From Strix aluco (lineage: Eukaryota > Chordata > Aves > Strigiformes > Strigidae), in the NCBI RefSeq assembly GCF_031877795.1, contig NC_133946.1:9399144-9463143 (forward strand): 64,000 nucleotides of DNA. Reading direction: 5' to 3'. Both the position numbers and the translations under genes were made by a program. Shown here piece after piece: positions 61,301 to 64,000 of this stretch (positions are counted from its first letter, which is position 1; each line of letters starts with the position of its first letter). A model generated the notes under the pieces. The model was given only the letters and a program-made list of their open reading frames with translations, did no database searches and was not told the DNA's origin.

Positions 61301-64000
61301 TGAAAGGGCACTACATACTCAAGAATAAGCTGCTAAATTCAAAACAATACTAGTGTAAATGAGGAGAACACCCACACAAAGAGTCAACTGACCTCTGCTC
61401 AGGATTCCCAGTGTTTTCAAAATGTTAGTTAAAGCTGCCCACCTCATGCAACATAAACCTGGGTTTGAAGAAGTGTTCAGTACTGAGAGTTACCTGTTAA
61501 TTTAAGATTCTGTGCCGAAAATTGCTAATCAGCACACTGCCAGCTGGGTGCCAATTTTTTTTCAATGGAAAACATAGGGTTAGCATTGTTCCCCTTGAAA
61601 CATGCTGATTTTCAATACTTTTCTCTTACAAAGTGTTTTAAAAGCACATATGTCATAGGCATGGTCCTAATACTATACCTTCATACACTGCTGTGGACTC
61701 CCCACAAGTTAGACTACAAATCATAAAACCTGTAACCTTGCTACATCAACAAAAAACGGGGCCCATATTCTTCACAAATTCCACCTAGAGTCACTGCCTT
61801 AAGCTTGTGAAAAATGACAGGCTGATGACAACCTTTATCTTATTATTATATTGCTATCTCATTAGAATTTCAAACGTGTAATGCAAATCAATTACTTACA
61901 AGGATACCCTTCAAGAATTCTTCATTAAGTCTGATGCCTTTTGCTCTCGTCTTCTAAAATACAGTGTCTGGTGAAGATCAGAAAACCTTCTTCCTACATG
62001 GAAGCATTGCAGATGCTGGAAACTATCAAAGGAGTCCACGTTGTGAGTGCTGTAAAAGTTTCTTTGATGGTATTTCCATTGTTTCCTGCAGACAAATCTC
62101 CATCATCAACTCCACCACAGTGAAATACAAAATTATTTTTGAACCCAGACGTCTTTGTGAGTGGTTTCTTCAAACATAAAATAACACTGTAAGCTAATCC
62201 GCTGTTTGGCATTCATTTATATATATTTGCTCTGCGATTTCATTGTTTCAGATGCCATTAGAATGTGCCACCTTTGAAACAATGGACAACAGGAATGGGA
62301 TGAAGTGTGAATGCTTATTGCAGACAGAGCTAATAATATTTCTTTTGAATGCCATCAACTGATATTTTTCTATTCAGATGCCGCTAACACTTGATGCCAC
62401 ATAACAATATTCTGTGTTGAGGACATCACAGTTATTCTGTATCTGAGAGGTGGTACTAGCATCTAAACTGTTCAAAGGAGTACTTGGTACTGTAGACCAC
62501 ATCAAAACCCAGAGATCAGTATCAACACATATAGAGGGATTATTGTGTGTTAATTGCCTTATGAAATCTAAGAACAAACAAACCATCACCCTAGTTCACA
62601 ACTGACACTTGTGTGACACTGTCAAAGTAACATGTACGACTGCAGAAGAATTATTTATCTTGTCATTCCCATTTCACTATGAAAATTTAGCCTGTTCTAT
62701 TCTTAATTTTGTATTTTCTCTTAGAGGATCTTTATATTGGGTTTTTGAAATTAAACACTGTCCATTAGCTTTCACTGAAAATCCCAAATTACTAAATCAA
62801 ACACATTTCCTGGCAGTAAAAAAAGCTTAGGAGCATGAAACTTTTATCATGTATCTAGACATTTACAGATCTTAGTTTATGGATGTGTTCCTTAAGAATC
62901 ATCTCATTTTAAAGTTCTCCATCCACAAGAAGTTATCTATAAACAAGTTGAAACAAAAACTGAGGGAAAAACCCTTTAAAAACAAGATTTTCATGAGCCA
63001 CATAACTATTTATGAACAGAGTTAAATGTATTGTTTTAAAATATTAATTTTGAAACTCTAATGATACCTATTTTCTGTAGTGATGATGAAAATTATGACC
63101 AAAAATTTTTCTTTTAATGTTTTATTTTTAGAGTATTTTCAAATCTTCATTTTAATTTGCTGCATGCATATTTTGGTTGTTCTTCAGTTTAATGGGCTAA
63201 CTACACATTACCTGGAATTGTATTTGAAGTCCTGCCTCCAAAACATTGCTGCTACAACTAAATGTTAGTTTACACGTAGCCATAACTTACTGATTCAACA
63301 ATTCTTGGAAACCTACAAGAACAACACCTCTTCTCCCTCCCCGATATCCCACAAAATCCAGAAAGTAGTTTCACTATTGAAAACACATCCCCTCCAAACA
63401 TACTTTTTAAGTTGGATGCTATCTCTCTGAGTTGGGCAACTACTGTGGGCAGAAGGTCAGGGGCACAGATGAAGTACAGTTTACATTTATTAGTTTGTGC
63501 TATGTGACTGCACTAAAATAAGAATACTGCTCATGCCATACTGCTGTGAACCTAAAGATTTTATTACCTATCTCTTTAGACACAAACACCGTATCTTCTA
63601 TCCCAAATATAAAAAAATACAGCCTATGTCCTTCCTTTTTCCTATCCTCCCAGTGAACCGGAACCTCTCTCAAAAGACAACCAACAAAACCAGTCAAACA
63701 GAACCACAAAAGCCATCATTTTCATCTTAATGCCTCCCTCACCTATGATTCAGAAAATGGAATTTTTGGTTGACAGAGGATTCTACAATAATAACATGAA
63801 AGATTTTTTTTATATGCTGCCAAAATGTATTTTTCAGAAAAACACCAGTAGCAATGGGGTTTATTCTGTCATATTCTCTGAATGGAGAATGGAAAACAGC
63901 ACTAGCTGGAACCTCTGCTAGTGACCTGAAAGGAGGTCAGGAAAGAGCAGAAAAATAAAGGAAAACAACCCAATTTTGTCCTGTTTAATGTTCAAAAGCA

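Larger units (their letters stand above)
47796..64000 (-). other. SHANK2: SHANK2 intronic region with no recognised SHANK2 exon
   Basis: 16 kb upstream of the last recognised exon. I searched by eye for the next expected residues (a segment like LRSKSMTSELEEL and ASVRKKK, then PDZ, SH3 and ankyrin exons) and found none, so these exons probably lie beyond 64,000. The region holds a MIR-like copy (48,645-48,765), a tRNA-like SINE head (52,008-52,050), the GC-rich ORF island (52,771-54,300), a 15-bp tandem duplication (55,291-55,320) and otherwise AT-rich unique DNA. Confidence 0.65.

Noticed and set aside
1-64000. CRISPR array, operon, prophage or other prokaryotic system
   Set aside because: Spliced vertebrate genes span the window, and no regularly spaced direct repeats, ribosome binding sites or compact gene runs were seen.

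Overview
The window is nuclear DNA from an amniote, most likely a sauropsid (a bird or a non-avian reptile). It has GT-AG introns, long AT-rich introns and 3'UTRs, a degraded CR1-like LINE stretch and old MIR-like SINEs. The cortactin C-terminus looks like the chicken protein but is not identical to the chicken sequence as I remember it. No prokaryotic gene, operon, CRISPR array or rRNA gene was seen. The species cannot be fixed from the sequence alone.

Layout: positions 1 to about 12,100 hold the 3' end of CTTN (cortactin) on the + strand. Six coding exons encode the last 235 residues: the end of the repeat region, the helical region, the Pro/Ser/Tyr-rich linker and the complete SH3 domain. 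A 1.6-kb 3'UTR follows. From about 12,100 to 25,150 there is intergenic DNA with no recognised gene and one CR1-like LINE fragment. From about 25,150 to 47,795 lies the 3' end of SHANK2 (also called ProSAP1 or CortBP1) on the - strand. Four coding exons encode the last 1,074 residues: the post-PDZ linker, the very large proline-rich exon and the terminal SAM domain. A long AT-rich 3'UTR lies below the stop codon. From 47,796 to 64,000 there is what appears to be SHANK2 intron with no recognised SHANK2 exon. It is interrupted at about 52,770-54,300 by a GC-rich island that carries a long open reading frame unrelated to SHANK2.

How the genes fit together: CTTN and SHANK2 converge tail to tail, and their products are known partners at actin-rich synaptic sites. 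The window shows both halves of that contact: the cortactin SH3 domain at 9,706-10,485 and the proline motif of SHANK2 that this SH3 domain binds (KPPVPPKP, within 43,029-43,064). The SHANK2 Homer-binding motif PPLEF and the SAM multimerisation domain are also complete.

The least explained part is the 52.8-54.3 kb island. Its reading frame has an acidic N-terminal half, a coiled coil and a basic tail. It has no initiator ATG near its start but does have a plausible splice acceptor there. It may come from a DNA transposon accessory gene, but I could not assign a family.
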